Shown in pieces: positions 16,466 through 24,550 of a DNA stretch of 64,000 bases. The translations under genes were made by a program, and so were the position numbers. This DNA is from Paenibacillus pinihumi DSM 23905 = JCM 16419 (lineage in GTDB: Bacteria > Bacillota > Bacilli > Paenibacillales > Paenibacillaceae), in NCBI RefSeq assembly GCF_000422505.1, contig NZ_KE383865.1:468726-532725 (forward strand), in the 5' to 3' direction. The stretch's first letter is position 1; every line of letters begins with the position of its first letter. A model generated the notes under the pieces. That model had not been told where the DNA came from and did no database searches. It saw nothing but the letters and a program-made list of their open reading frames with translations.

Positions 16466-17628
16466 TGGAACGATTGCGGGTTGCCATTGTACATGATTAC
16501 TTGAACCAGATGGGCGGTGCGGAACGGGTGGTCGCGGTCTTCCGCCAGTTGTTCCCCGAAGCGCCGATCTATACGACGATTGTCGATGAGCAGAAGCTGC
16601 TGCCGGAGCTTAAGAGCGCCACGATCAAGACGACTTGGATGCAGCGCATACCGGGCATCCAGCGGTATTTCAAGCTGTTCTTCTGGTTGTACCCGATGGC
16701 GGTCCGTTCGATGAAGCTGGACAATTATGATTTGATCATCAGCTCCAGCAGTGCCTATGCCAAGGGCGTCAAGAAGCCGGGGCATGCGGTGCATGTCTGC
16801 TACTGCCATACGCCGATGCGATTTGCATGGGACTTCGATACGTATATGAATGACGTGTCCGCGCCCGGGTTTGCCAAGAAGATTTCGAAGCTGACGACGG
16901 GCCTGCTTAGACGCTGGGACCGCCGCAATTCGCGGGATGTGGATTTGCTCATTGCCAACTCCACGATCGTCAAGCAGCGTATCCGTAATTGCTATGATAT
17001 GGCTTCCGACCTCATTTTCCCGCCGGTAGACGTGAATCGGTTCCAACAGACTGTTCCGGTCAAACCACCGGAGGAGGATTACTTCCTGATCGTGTCCCGG
17101 CTCGTCTCGTACAAGCGGATTGATCTGGCGGTACAGGCATGCTCGGCTGCCGGGAAGAAGCTTATTATTATCGGAGGCGGCCCGGACAAGGAGCGGCTGC
17201 AGGCGATGGCCGGCAGCACGGTCCAATTCATGGGACGGCTGAGCGATGAGGAAGTGACCGGCTACATGGCCAATTGCAAGGCGCTGCTGTTCCCCGGCAT
17301 TGAGGACTTCGGCATTACACCGCTTGAGGCTAACGCTTGCGGGCGTCCGGTCATTGCTTTCCGGGGCGGCGGTGCCCTCGATACGATCAGGGAAGGGCTT
17401 AACGGGCTCTACTTTGACCGTCAGACGCCAGATTCGCTGAAGATGGCGCTTGAACGCTTTGAAGGAGAGCGATGGAATGCAGAGGCGATTCGTGAGTATG
17501 CGCAAGGCTTTAATGAGCAGCGGTTCATTGCGGAGCTGAAGCTGCGCATCGAGCAGACGCTTGAATCGAAGCAGCAGGTCAGACGTCCGGCAGCCTTGAT
17601 CGGCCGCCAAAGACAAGAGCAGGCTTGA
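16465..17628 (+). CDS. Glycosyltransferase family 4, mannosyltransferase-like (WbaZ group)
   Basis: A 387-residue GT-B enzyme starting RVAIVHDYLNQMGGAERVV. The segment VHVCYCHTPMRFAWDF is typical of the WbaZ-type mannosyltransferases. The donor domain contains FLIVSRLVSYKRIDLAV, IGGGPDKERL and the E-x7-E motif EDFGITPLEANACG. GDP-mannose as donor is plausible because manC lies in the same locus. It is translationally coupled to the preceding glycosyltransferase (1-nt overlap, AAAGGAG inside that gene). Confidence 0.88.
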   Translation: MERLRVAIVHDYLNQMGGAERVVAVFRQLFPEAPIYTTIVDEQKLLPELKSATIKTTWMQRIPGIQRYFKLFFWLYPMAVRSMKLDNYDLIISSSSAYAKGVKKPGHAVHVCYCHTPMRFAWDFDTYMNDVSAPGFAKKISKLTTGLLRRWDRRNSRDVDLLIANSTIVKQRIRNCYDMASDLIFPPVDVNRFQQTVPVKPPEEDYFLIVSRLVSYKRIDLAVQACSAAGKKLIIIGGGPDKERLQAMAGSTVQFMGRLSDEEVTGYMANCKALLFPGIEDFGITPLEANACGRPVIAFRGGGALDTIREGLNGLYFDRQTPDSLKMALERFEGERWNAEAIREYAQGFNEQRFIAELKLRIEQTLESKQQVRRPAALIGRQRQEQA

Positions 17629-17754
17629 CATCCCGGTGTTCCGGGTGCCGGTTGGATGGATAAAGGATGGAGAGAATCCGATTAGAGACGAAAAAAGCTG
17701 AATGGTAATTTTTAGATAAAATACGATCGATACAGATAAAGGAGAGGAATAGAA

Positions 17755-19086
17755 ATGGTGCTGGCATTAAAAAAGCAGTATTCCGATATACTGGAGCCTT
17801 ACCTGCAAATTGAAGGGGGCGTTCCGCTGAAAGGAATGGTCAGCCTCCCCGGTGCCAAAAACTCGGCGCTGCCCTCAATTGTAGCGGCCTGCTTGTCCGA
17901 AGAGGAAGTTACGCTGCATAACGTTCCGGTAGAGCTCAATGATGTGAAGCAATTGGTGCGTTTGCTGCGCGAGGCAGGAGCGGATATCCGCATTGAAGGC
18001 AGCACCTTGTACTGCTCAGGAAAGAATTGGAAGGGCGGTACATTGAATGCTGAACTTGCAGGCAAAATCCGCCATTCCCTGCTGCTGCTTGGTTTGTCGG
18101 CCAAATGGGGCAAATCGCTGTTCCTGCCGCTTCCAGGGGGATGCAGCATCGGCAACCGCAAGCATGACCTGCATTTGTTTGCCTTGCAGGAGCTTGGGTA
18201 TGCCATGGAGGAAAGCGAGCTTGGCCTGCACTTGAAGGAAAGCGAGCCGGGTCAGGAAGTAGAACTCCGCTTCCACTATCCGACATTCGGCGGCACGCTG
18301 AACGTGTTGTTCGCAGCAGCCAGCTCCCATTCCGTGGTGACGCTTCGCAATGCGGCGAGAAACCCGGAAATTGTTGACGTCATTTCCCTGCTGACAGCCA
18401 TGGGAGCAGATATTGTATGGGCGGATGATACGAGTCTTCGCATTCGCGGTACCGGCAAGCTGCATGCAGCCGAGCATACTGTGATGAGCGACCGCATTAT
18501 CGCATCCACGATTATTGCGGCGGTTGGGGTTACCAAAGGAAGTGCCGTGATCGGCAACGCCAGCGTATCTGTGCTGAACGCCGAGGTGGCTGCCTGGCGC
18601 CGTGCCGGATTGATGATTGCTGACGGTCCGGGGGGCATTCATGTCGAATGGGCTGGCCCGCTGCAGGCTGTTGATGTGGAGACGGCAGCATATCCGGCGT
18701 TCCATACCGATATTCAACCGCTGCATACGGCGCTGATGGTTACGGCTCAAGGGCGCTCGGTACTGAAGGAGACGATTCTTGACGGACGCTTCGCATACTG
18801 TGACGAGCTGAACAAAATGGGTGCCAAGATCGAGGTGACCGAGGGCGATTTCAAATGCGTCAACGGCGCACAAGGGCAACTTGCCATCATTGACGGACAA
18901 AAGAAGCTCCACGGCGCGGACGTTATTGCGACAGATATTCGCGGAGGTGCAGCGGTAGCGGTTGCCGCACTGGGTGCTGAAGGCCAGACCCGGATAATGA
19001 ACCTCTACCAATTGGAGAGAGGGTACGGCAACTTCGTCGAGCTGTTCACCGCATTGGGCGCGCAGATTGAAAGGATTACACCTTGA
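17755..19086 (+). CDS. MurA-like enolpyruvyl transferase within the EPS locus
   Basis: A 443-residue member of the EPSP-synthase/MurA family. The catalytic set looks intact: Lys35-Asn36 in LPGAKNSALP, Arg106, the PEP-binding Cys130 and Arg135 in GGCSIGNRKHDLH, Asp319 in YPAFHTDIQP, Arg345 in LDGRFAYCDEL and RGYGNFVE near the end. MurA joins PEP to UDP-GlcNAc, the first step of peptidoglycan synthesis. It is somewhat divergent (NRKHD where MurA usually has xRPVD) and has a murB gene four positions downstream. It may supply an EPS sugar or be an extra MurA. AAAGGAGAGG precedes the ATG. Confidence 0.85.
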   Translation: MVLALKKQYSDILEPYLQIEGGVPLKGMVSLPGAKNSALPSIVAACLSEEEVTLHNVPVELNDVKQLVRLLREAGADIRIEGSTLYCSGKNWKGGTLNAELAGKIRHSLLLLGLSAKWGKSLFLPLPGGCSIGNRKHDLHLFALQELGYAMEESELGLHLKESEPGQEVELRFHYPTFGGTLNVLFAAASSHSVVTLRNAARNPEIVDVISLLTAMGADIVWADDTSLRIRGTGKLHAAEHTVMSDRIIASTIIAAVGVTKGSAVIGNASVSVLNAEVAAWRRAGLMIADGPGGIHVEWAGPLQAVDVETAAYPAFHTDIQPLHTALMVTAQGRSVLKETILDGRFAYCDELNKMGAKIEVTEGDFKCVNGAQGQLAIIDGQKKLHGADVIATDIRGGAAVAVAALGAEGQTRIMNLYQLERGYGNFVELFTALGAQIERITP

Positions 19087-20402
19087 ACCGACAGGGAACT
19101 CTGTTTCAGATTATAACCACCTTAATGACCAGAATGGCGGTGCTGTTCGGTGCGTTTCTCGTATCGGTTGTGACGGCCCGGCTGCTTGGCCCGGAGGGCA
19201 AAGGAATTTTGACCGCCCTCCTGGTCATTCCAACACTGGTCATCACGATTGCCGATCTGGGTATCCGGCAGTCGACCGCTTTTTTTATCGGCAAAAAAAC
19301 GTACCCGGAGAAGGAAATCGTCTCCTCTCTCGCGGTGGTGTGGATCGTTGCCTCCGTGCTCTGCATGTCGGTCGTCGGGCTGATTTTTTATTTGCAATAC
19401 GGCGACCGGTACAGTGTTTGGCTGCTGCTGGTGTTCTTGCTGATTATCCCGGTCAATCTGGGCATTCAGTTTTTGCGTGGAATCATGCAAGGCAAGATGC
19501 GAATCGGCAGCTTGAACAAGGCGGAGATCTTGAAGACGGTCTACAACTTTGCGATTCTGATCGTCCTCGTCGGCTTGTGGGGGCTTGGGGTTATGGGCGC
19601 CGCCCTGACCCAGCTGCTGATGGCTGTTTTTACCTTGTATTACTGCTGGAGGGCAGTCAAGGATGTTCCGGTCGGGCTTTCATTTAACCGCGCTGTTATG
19701 TCAGCGATGATTGGCAAGGGATTCTCCTTCGCAGTGGCATTGTTCGTACTTCAGCTCAACTACCGGCTGGATGTCATCATTCTCGAGGCGTACACGAACG
19801 CGACAGCAGTCGGCGTGTATTCGGTCGGGACGAATTTGGCGGAAATGATCTGGCAGCTTCCGGCTGCGGTCGGCATGATTCTGTTTTCCAAGGGGGCCAA
19901 TGCCTCATCCGAAAAAACGTCGGTGAACCGTACACTCAAGCTGATCCGTTTTCTGATGCCGCTGCTGGTTCTCTTCGGCGTGTTGTTCTGGGTGTTTGCG
20001 CCTGTTATTGTCGGCCTGCTGTACGGCAAGGCCTTTGACGGATCCGTAACGGTGATCCGCTGGCTGCTTCCGGGCATATTGAGCTTTGTCATTGTCAAGC
20101 TGCTCCATTCGGAGATGTCCGGACGCGGCTATCCATTGTTTTCACTGAATGTATCCATTGTATCGCTGGCCGTGAATGTTGGACTCAACTTCTTGCTCAT
20201 TCCGTCTTACGGTACTACCGGGGCTGCCATTTCGTCTGCGATCTCCTACACCTTGGCCGGAGCTGTATTCGTGCTGCTGTATGTGCGCAGGGAAAAGGTA
20301 TCCGTAGCCGAGCTGCTGCTTTTGCGCCGTTCCGATTGGGCGGAGCTGATGCAAAAGGCGGCGGGCATTCGCGGCAAACTGCGCCGCCAGGCGGCAAATT
20401 AA
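19083..20402 (+). CDS. Polysaccharide flippase (Wzx/MOP superfamily)
   Basis: A 439-residue protein with 12-14 hydrophobic helices. The N-terminal part ARLLGPEGKGILTALLVIP and the middle motif LDVIILEAYTNATAVGVYSV are typical of Wzx-like exporters. It turns the lipid-linked repeat unit to the outer leaflet for the polymerase. TTG 19083 overlaps the MurA-like stop by 4 nt, with AAAGGA 7 nt upstream. It ends in a basic cytoplasmic tail (GIRGKLRRQAAN). Confidence 0.88.
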   Translation: MNRQGTLFQIITTLMTRMAVLFGAFLVSVVTARLLGPEGKGILTALLVIPTLVITIADLGIRQSTAFFIGKKTYPEKEIVSSLAVVWIVASVLCMSVVGLIFYLQYGDRYSVWLLLVFLLIIPVNLGIQFLRGIMQGKMRIGSLNKAEILKTVYNFAILIVLVGLWGLGVMGAALTQLLMAVFTLYYCWRAVKDVPVGLSFNRAVMSAMIGKGFSFAVALFVLQLNYRLDVIILEAYTNATAVGVYSVGTNLAEMIWQLPAAVGMILFSKGANASSEKTSVNRTLKLIRFLMPLLVLFGVLFWVFAPVIVGLLYGKAFDGSVTVIRWLLPGILSFVIVKLLHSEMSGRGYPLFSLNVSIVSLAVNVGLNFLLIPSYGTTGAAISSAISYTLAGAVFVLLYVRREKVSVAELLLLRRSDWAELMQKAAGIRGKLRRQAAN

Positions 20403-20491
20403 CCGGAAAGTTAGACGGCAGGCCATCAGGCCATTTGAACGACCATCAAAATATAAATCAAAAACGTGAAGGAAGGGGAGGTGGATAGCGG

Positions 20492-21823
20492 ATGAGAGTC
20501 GCATTTGTGGTCGGGTATTTCCCTGCGCTTTCCGAAACCTTCGTGCTAAACCAGATTACGGGGCTGATTGATCAGGGCTTCGAGGTTGATATTTATGCGA
20601 ACTGGACGCGGGCAGAGAGTAAGATGCATCCGGATGTGATTCGTTACGGGCTGCTCGACAGATGCACCTATTTCAACCCGCCACAGGGTAAGCTCAAACG
20701 GCTGCTGTCATCGTTATACCTGCTGCCCGGGAATCTGCATCGCGGCCCGTCGGTGCTGCTGGATGCGCTCAACGTGTTCAAGTACAAGCAGGATGCCATG
20801 TCTATGAAGCTGTTTTATGCGGCGCTGACACTGCTCAAACAGAACGGGGGCAGCAAAAACCGGGATTACGATATCATTTACTGCCACTTTGGCCAGAACG
20901 GCAATCTTGGTTTGTTTTTGAAGGAAAAAGGACTGCTCAGCGGCAAGCTGGTCACGACCTTTCATGGTTTCGACATGAGCGCATATATCAAAAGCTATGG
21001 CCGCAACGTATACAGCCGGCTGCTGGAGAAGGGGGACCTGTTCCTGCCGATCAGCAGGCGCTGGCGGACAGAGCTGGTCTCCATGGGCTGTCCCGAGGAG
21101 AAAATTGCCGTACACCGGATGGGCATTGACCCCGGGCAATTCACACAGTCCGACAAAAATGGCAAGGGGCCGGCAAGGCTGTTGTCCATTGCGAGACTGG
21201 TAGAGAAGAAGGGGCTGGAATATGCAATCCGCGCCGCAGCCGAAGCGATCCGCCTGGGCAAGGATATCCGTTACGACATTATAGGAGACGGCCCGCAGAG
21301 AGGCCAGCTGGAGCAGCTGATTGCTGAGAGCCAGACGGGCGACCGTATTCGGCTGTTAGGCCCGAAAAACCATGAGGAAGTCAAGCAGCTCATTGCGAAG
21401 GCAGATCTGTTCCTCGCTCCGAGTGTAACGGGAGCCGACGGCGACCAGGAGGGAATTCCGGTCGCTATTATGGAGGCGATGGCTTGCGGACTGCCGGTAC
21501 TGTCGACTTATCATAGCGGAATTCCGGAGCTGGTTGAGGATGGCGTGAGCGGCTTCCTCGCTCCGGAGCGCAATGTTGAGAAGCTGGCCCAGCGAATTGC
21601 CGAGCTGGCGGAAGACCCCGTGCGCAGAAGCAAAATGGGGGAGGCCGGCCGGCGGATTGTCGAGCAGCAATACAATCTGGAGCAGCTGAATCTGAAGTTG
21701 GGGCAAATGTTCCGCACATTCAGTTCCCCGCGCAAAGGGTCACAGGCGGGGCAAAGCGGAGAGACGCAGCAGGGGCGAACGGGCAGGCCGGGCGTTCAAG
21801 TGTCTGCCAAGGAATCATTTTAG
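20492..21823 (+). CDS. Glycosyltransferase family 4, colanic-acid type (WcaL/AmsK-like)
   Basis: A 443-residue GT-B enzyme. The start RVAFVVGYFPALSETFVLNQ is the WcaL-type signature, followed by IIYCHFGQNGNLGLFLKEKG and TTFHGFDMSAYI. The donor half has LLSIARLVEKKGLEYAI, IGDGPQRGQLE and the E-x7-E motif EGIPVAIMEAMACG. It adds a sugar to the growing lipid-linked repeat unit. A Gln/Gly-rich tail of about 35 residues (KGSQAGQSGETQQGRTG) is probably disordered. A GGGGAGGTGG site precedes the ATG. Confidence 0.88.
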   Translation: MRVAFVVGYFPALSETFVLNQITGLIDQGFEVDIYANWTRAESKMHPDVIRYGLLDRCTYFNPPQGKLKRLLSSLYLLPGNLHRGPSVLLDALNVFKYKQDAMSMKLFYAALTLLKQNGGSKNRDYDIIYCHFGQNGNLGLFLKEKGLLSGKLVTTFHGFDMSAYIKSYGRNVYSRLLEKGDLFLPISRRWRTELVSMGCPEEKIAVHRMGIDPGQFTQSDKNGKGPARLLSIARLVEKKGLEYAIRAAAEAIRLGKDIRYDIIGDGPQRGQLEQLIAESQTGDRIRLLGPKNHEEVKQLIAKADLFLAPSVTGADGDQEGIPVAIMEAMACGLPVLSTYHSGIPELVEDGVSGFLAPERNVEKLAQRIAELAEDPVRRSKMGEAGRRIVEQQYNLEQLNLKLGQMFRTFSSPRKGSQAGQSGETQQGRTGRPGVQVSAKESF

Positions 21824-21830
21824 AACGGGG

Positions 21831-22721
21831 ATGAGAGTGATGTTTAACGATTTGTCCTGCAGGGTGGAGGAGCAGTTCCTGCTGAAGCAGATTACAACAA
21901 TGGGTGTAGGCGGACCATGCCGTTACTATATTACACCCGAGCATCCGGAGCAGCTGGAAGAAATTTATGCCCGCTGCCGCCAGCAGGGACTGCCGGTGCT
22001 GGTCATCGGCAACGGCTCCAACGTGCTGATCGATGATGCCGGCTTTGATGGCGTCGTCATTCATGTAGCGAGAAAAATGAAAAACTTCACGGTGCAAGGC
22101 GGTGTCGTCAAGGCGGACAGCGGCGTGCTGCTGCCCAAGCTGGCGTTGACGATGGCCAAAGAGGGCGGAAGCGGCTTTGAGTTTATGGCCGGCATTCCCG
22201 GCACTGTAGGCGGCGCGGTCATTATGAACGCAGGCTGTATTGGCAAGGAGACATCCTCCGTGCTTAAATCGGTGACCTACCTCGATGAGGAAGGAAGGCT
22301 GCAATACACCGAAGCCAAAGATCTTGGGCTTCAGTTCCGTTCCAGCTCGCTGCTTGGACGTTCGGTCGTCATTTTGGGAGCCGAATTCCATGTCGTCTAC
22401 AACGGCGACCAGCCGCAGGTTATGGAGCGCACCAAGCAGGCGGCAGCGATTCGCAAGAGCAAATTCCCGCTCAATGTGGCAACTGTCGGCAGTACCTTCA
22501 AAAGCCCGCCGCAGGGACCGCATCCGGGCAGGCTGATCGAGGAAGTTGGACTCAAGGGCCACCGGATCGGGGGCGCGGAGATCAGCCCCGTCCATGCCAA
22601 CTGGATTATTAATCTGGGCACAGCTACGGCTCGTGACGTCAAGGAGCTGATGGCGCTTATGCAGGAGCGCGTGCTGAAATCCCTTGGTATTGAAATGGAG
22701 CCGGAAGTATTGATGGTGTAG
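21831..22721 (+). CDS. murB: UDP-N-acetylenolpyruvoylglucosamine reductase
   Basis: A 296-residue flavoprotein that reduces the MurA product to UDP-MurNAc with NADPH. FAD-binding motifs are VLVIGNGSNVLIDDAGFDGV and EFMAGIPGTVGGAVIMNAG; the catalytic Ser is in VGSTFKSP, and the conserved Glu is in EPEVLMV at the C-terminus. The lack of the extra loop makes it the short type II form. The start may be ATG 21831 or ATG 21840. Its last codons and stop lie inside the left arm of hairpin repeat A. Placement in an EPS operon with a MurA homologue is unusual; it may also be the organism's only MurB. Confidence 0.92.
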   Translation: MRVMFNDLSCRVEEQFLLKQITTMGVGGPCRYYITPEHPEQLEEIYARCRQQGLPVLVIGNGSNVLIDDAGFDGVVIHVARKMKNFTVQGGVVKADSGVLLPKLALTMAKEGGSGFEFMAGIPGTVGGAVIMNAGCIGKETSSVLKSVTYLDEEGRLQYTEAKDLGLQFRSSSLLGRSVVILGAEFHVVYNGDQPQVMERTKQAAAIRKSKFPLNVATVGSTFKSPPQGPHPGRLIEEVGLKGHRIGGAEISPVHANWIINLGTATARDVKELMALMQERVLKSLGIEMEPEVLMV

Positions 22722-22870
22722 GCGGGTTGCTGCGGTGAAAAGTTCGTCTTCCGATCGCTTCTTGCCCCCGAATGGACTTGATTAGACTGGCTTAGGAAGC
22801 CATTCGGGGGCAAATGCGAACGCTTCGCTTCTACAGACGAATCTTTTCCCCTGCGCAAATGCTACACCAT
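22713..22870 (-). repeat. Hairpin repeat copy A
   Basis: The outer arm ATGGTGTAG pairs with CTACACCAT, the middle arms pair as AAAAG/CTTTT and CGTCT/AGACG, and the inner arms CCCCCGAATGG/CCATTCGGGGG close a 24-nt loop. On the minus strand the left side carries AGAAGCGAAGCGTTCGC and the right side CAAGAAGCGATCGGA, which are the conserved internal segments of the family. Confidence 0.85.
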
Positions 22871-22900
22871 AAATTTGATAGAACAGGGAAAAGACTTTTG

Positions 22901-23058
22901 ATGGTGTAGGCGGGTTGCTGCGGTGAAAAGTTCGTCTTCCGATCGCTTCTTGCCCCCGAATGGACTTGATTAGACTGGCTCCGGAAGCCATTCGGGGGCA
23001 AATGCGAGCGCTTCGCTTCTACAGACGAATCTTTTCCCCTGCGCAAATGCTACACCAT
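22901..23058 (-). repeat. Hairpin repeat copy B
   Basis: It is nearly identical to copy A and has the same arms. It differs in the loop (GGCTCCGG for GGCTTAGG) and in the internal segment (GAGCG for GAACG on the plus strand). It arose with copy A by tandem duplication. Confidence 0.85.
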
Positions 23059-23086
23059 CATTTGATAGAACAGGGAAAAGACTTTT

Positions 23087-23282
23087 GTGGAAGATAGATT
23101 TCTTCCACTTAAGAGATTATGCTGCGCACTTTTGTGGACAACTTAAATTTAAGTTGTCAAATCAAATGAAGGTGCTTCAATTGCTTTGACCAAGCATGAT
23201 AAGCCATATCAAGCTGCCGGCAAATGTCTGCTCATGCAAATGGAGCTTATCATTGTCTCTATTTGTTTTGATCAAGCTTCAC
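23087..23282. repeat. Three further hairpins between repeats B and C
   Basis: GTGGAAGA/TCTTCCAC (23087-23108); a perfect 22-bp palindrome with no loop at 23137-23158 (arms GACAACTTAAA/TTTAAGTTGTC); and ATGATAAGC/GCTTATCAT (23196-23253). None has a T run that would make it a clear terminator. No ORF fits here. Confidence 0.7.
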
Positions 23283-23300
23283 AAATGCGCATGAGCGGAG

Positions 23301-23422
23301 CGGGCAGAATCATTCCGTAGAAACGAAGTGCTCGCCTTTGCGGACGGATTCTTACCCTGTAAAGGGTTAAGAGAATCCAGAGAATCCGGCCGCAACAGCG
23401 ATCGGAGGAATGAATCTGCCCG
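23301..23422 (+). repeat. Hairpin repeat copy C
   Basis: Outer arms GGGCAGAATCATTCC/GGAATGAATCTGCCC; left internal segment AGAAACGAAGTGCTCGCC; inner arms CGGACGGATTCT/AGAATCCGGCCG; right internal segment CAACAGCGATCGGA. The arms are unrelated in sequence to copies A, B, D and E, but the internal segments are shared. Confidence 0.85.
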
Positions 23423-23506
23423 CGCAGCGGAAGTTGCTTATAGGGACTTTGATCAATAAATACAACAATGAAATAAAAATATTTGAACCAAGTGGAGTTG
23501 AAAAGG

Positions 23507-24505
23507 ATGAAGGTTTCCATACTGACGGTCTACTACAACCGGGAAAACCAGGTGCAGGAATCCATTCAGAGCCTGCTGGACCAGACCTACAGCGATGTGG
23601 AGATTATTGCTGTCGATGACGGCTCAAAAGACGGAACGCTAAAACGGCTGCAAGCCTTCCGCGATCCCCGTCTGCAAGTGATCACGCATAGCAACAGAGG
23701 CTTCACGAACTCCATCATCGAGGCGGTCAAGCGAAGTAAAGGCGAATACATCGCCATCCACGGATCAGGCGATATCTCCTATCCGCGGCGGATCGAAGAG
23801 CAGGTCCGGGTGCTCGACAACAACCCGGAGACAGGGATTGTCGGCTGCGCGGTCGATAATGTCGACACGATTACCGGAGCGTCGGAGGTGTTCCACAAGC
23901 TGAACGGGCAGGAGCCGCCGCTGCAGCAATTGCTGCGGGAGAACGTGTACACGCACGGCGAGGTGATGTTCCGCCGGAAGGTGTATGAGCAGGCTGGCGG
24001 ATACCGGCCGCTGTTCACCTTTACCCAGGACTTCGACCTGTGGCTGCGGATGGCGCTGATTACGAAGTTTGGCACCGTCCACGAAACCTTGTACCGCCGC
24101 TACACACTGCCGGACGGGGTCAGCGCATCGGTGGATAAAATGATGATTCAACAATATTTGGCCGAGCTAGGCCGGCAAAATATCGAACAGCGCACCAGAG
24201 AGGGCACGGACTGGATCGACCGTTTTGGGCCGCATAGCATCTTTTTCATGCAGCGCTCCAAGCGGCTCGCCGGGCGGGTATTTCAGCTTGCCAAGGTTGC
24301 GCTGTGGCGCAACAACGACTGGAAGAAGGCACAGGAAATGATCCGCATCAGCCTCGGACAGCAATGGCGGCCGGACCGCTATGCCGTGCTTTGCCTCGTG
24401 CGGCTGATCGACAGGCTGGGACCAGTCAAGTCACGGGTAACACAGCTTCTGCGCTGGATGCGGGAGCAAAAACAAAAACAAAAGCAGCGTGCGCTATCAT
24501 CATAA
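23507..24505 (+). CDS. Glycosyltransferase family 2
   Basis: A 332-residue GT-A type enzyme. The nucleotide-binding strand VSILTVYYNRENQVQESIQS is followed by VDDGSKDGTL. The usual DxD position reads GSGD (IAIHGSGDISYPRR), and the acceptor-domain motif is FTQDFDLWLRM. ATG 23507 is chosen because GGAG lies 9 nt upstream; a frame from TTG 23483 has no ribosome site. It adds a sugar of the repeat unit. The gene follows a 785-nt hairpin-rich gap, so its expression may depend on read-through. The C-terminus ends in a Lys/Gln-rich tail. Confidence 0.87.
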   Translation: MKVSILTVYYNRENQVQESIQSLLDQTYSDVEIIAVDDGSKDGTLKRLQAFRDPRLQVITHSNRGFTNSIIEAVKRSKGEYIAIHGSGDISYPRRIEEQVRVLDNNPETGIVGCAVDNVDTITGASEVFHKLNGQEPPLQQLLRENVYTHGEVMFRRKVYEQAGGYRPLFTFTQDFDLWLRMALITKFGTVHETLYRRYTLPDGVSASVDKMMIQQYLAELGRQNIEQRTREGTDWIDRFGPHSIFFMQRSKRLAGRVFQLAKVALWRNNDWKKAQEMIRISLGQQWRPDRYAVLCLVRLIDRLGPVKSRVTQLLRWMREQKQKQKQRALSS

Positions 24506-24550
24506 TCAGGCGCAAGCATGCCTTTTAAATAGGAGAGGAGCAGGAGGCGG

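Larger units (their letters stand above)
22711..23086. repeat. Tandem duplication of a 188-bp unit
   Basis: The unit starting TGATGGTGTAG at 22711 recurs at 22899 with about ten differences and one deleted base. The first copy begins within the last codons of murB. Each copy contains one complete hairpin repeat (A and B) plus about 28 nt of spacer (GATAGAACAGGGAAAAGAC). Near identity suggests a recent duplication. Confidence 0.9.

Noticed and set aside
16411-17631. Long antisense open frame (406 codons) opposite a glycosyltransferase
   Set aside because: It mirrors a gene with clear GT4 motifs, and its own translation is His/Arg-rich with no domain.
18016-19011. Long antisense open frame opposite the MurA-like gene
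   Set aside because: Shadow frame; the plus strand has intact MurA catalytic residues.
22713-23422. CRISPR array
   Set aside because: Copies are long hairpins in tandem, with no regular spacers and no cas genes.
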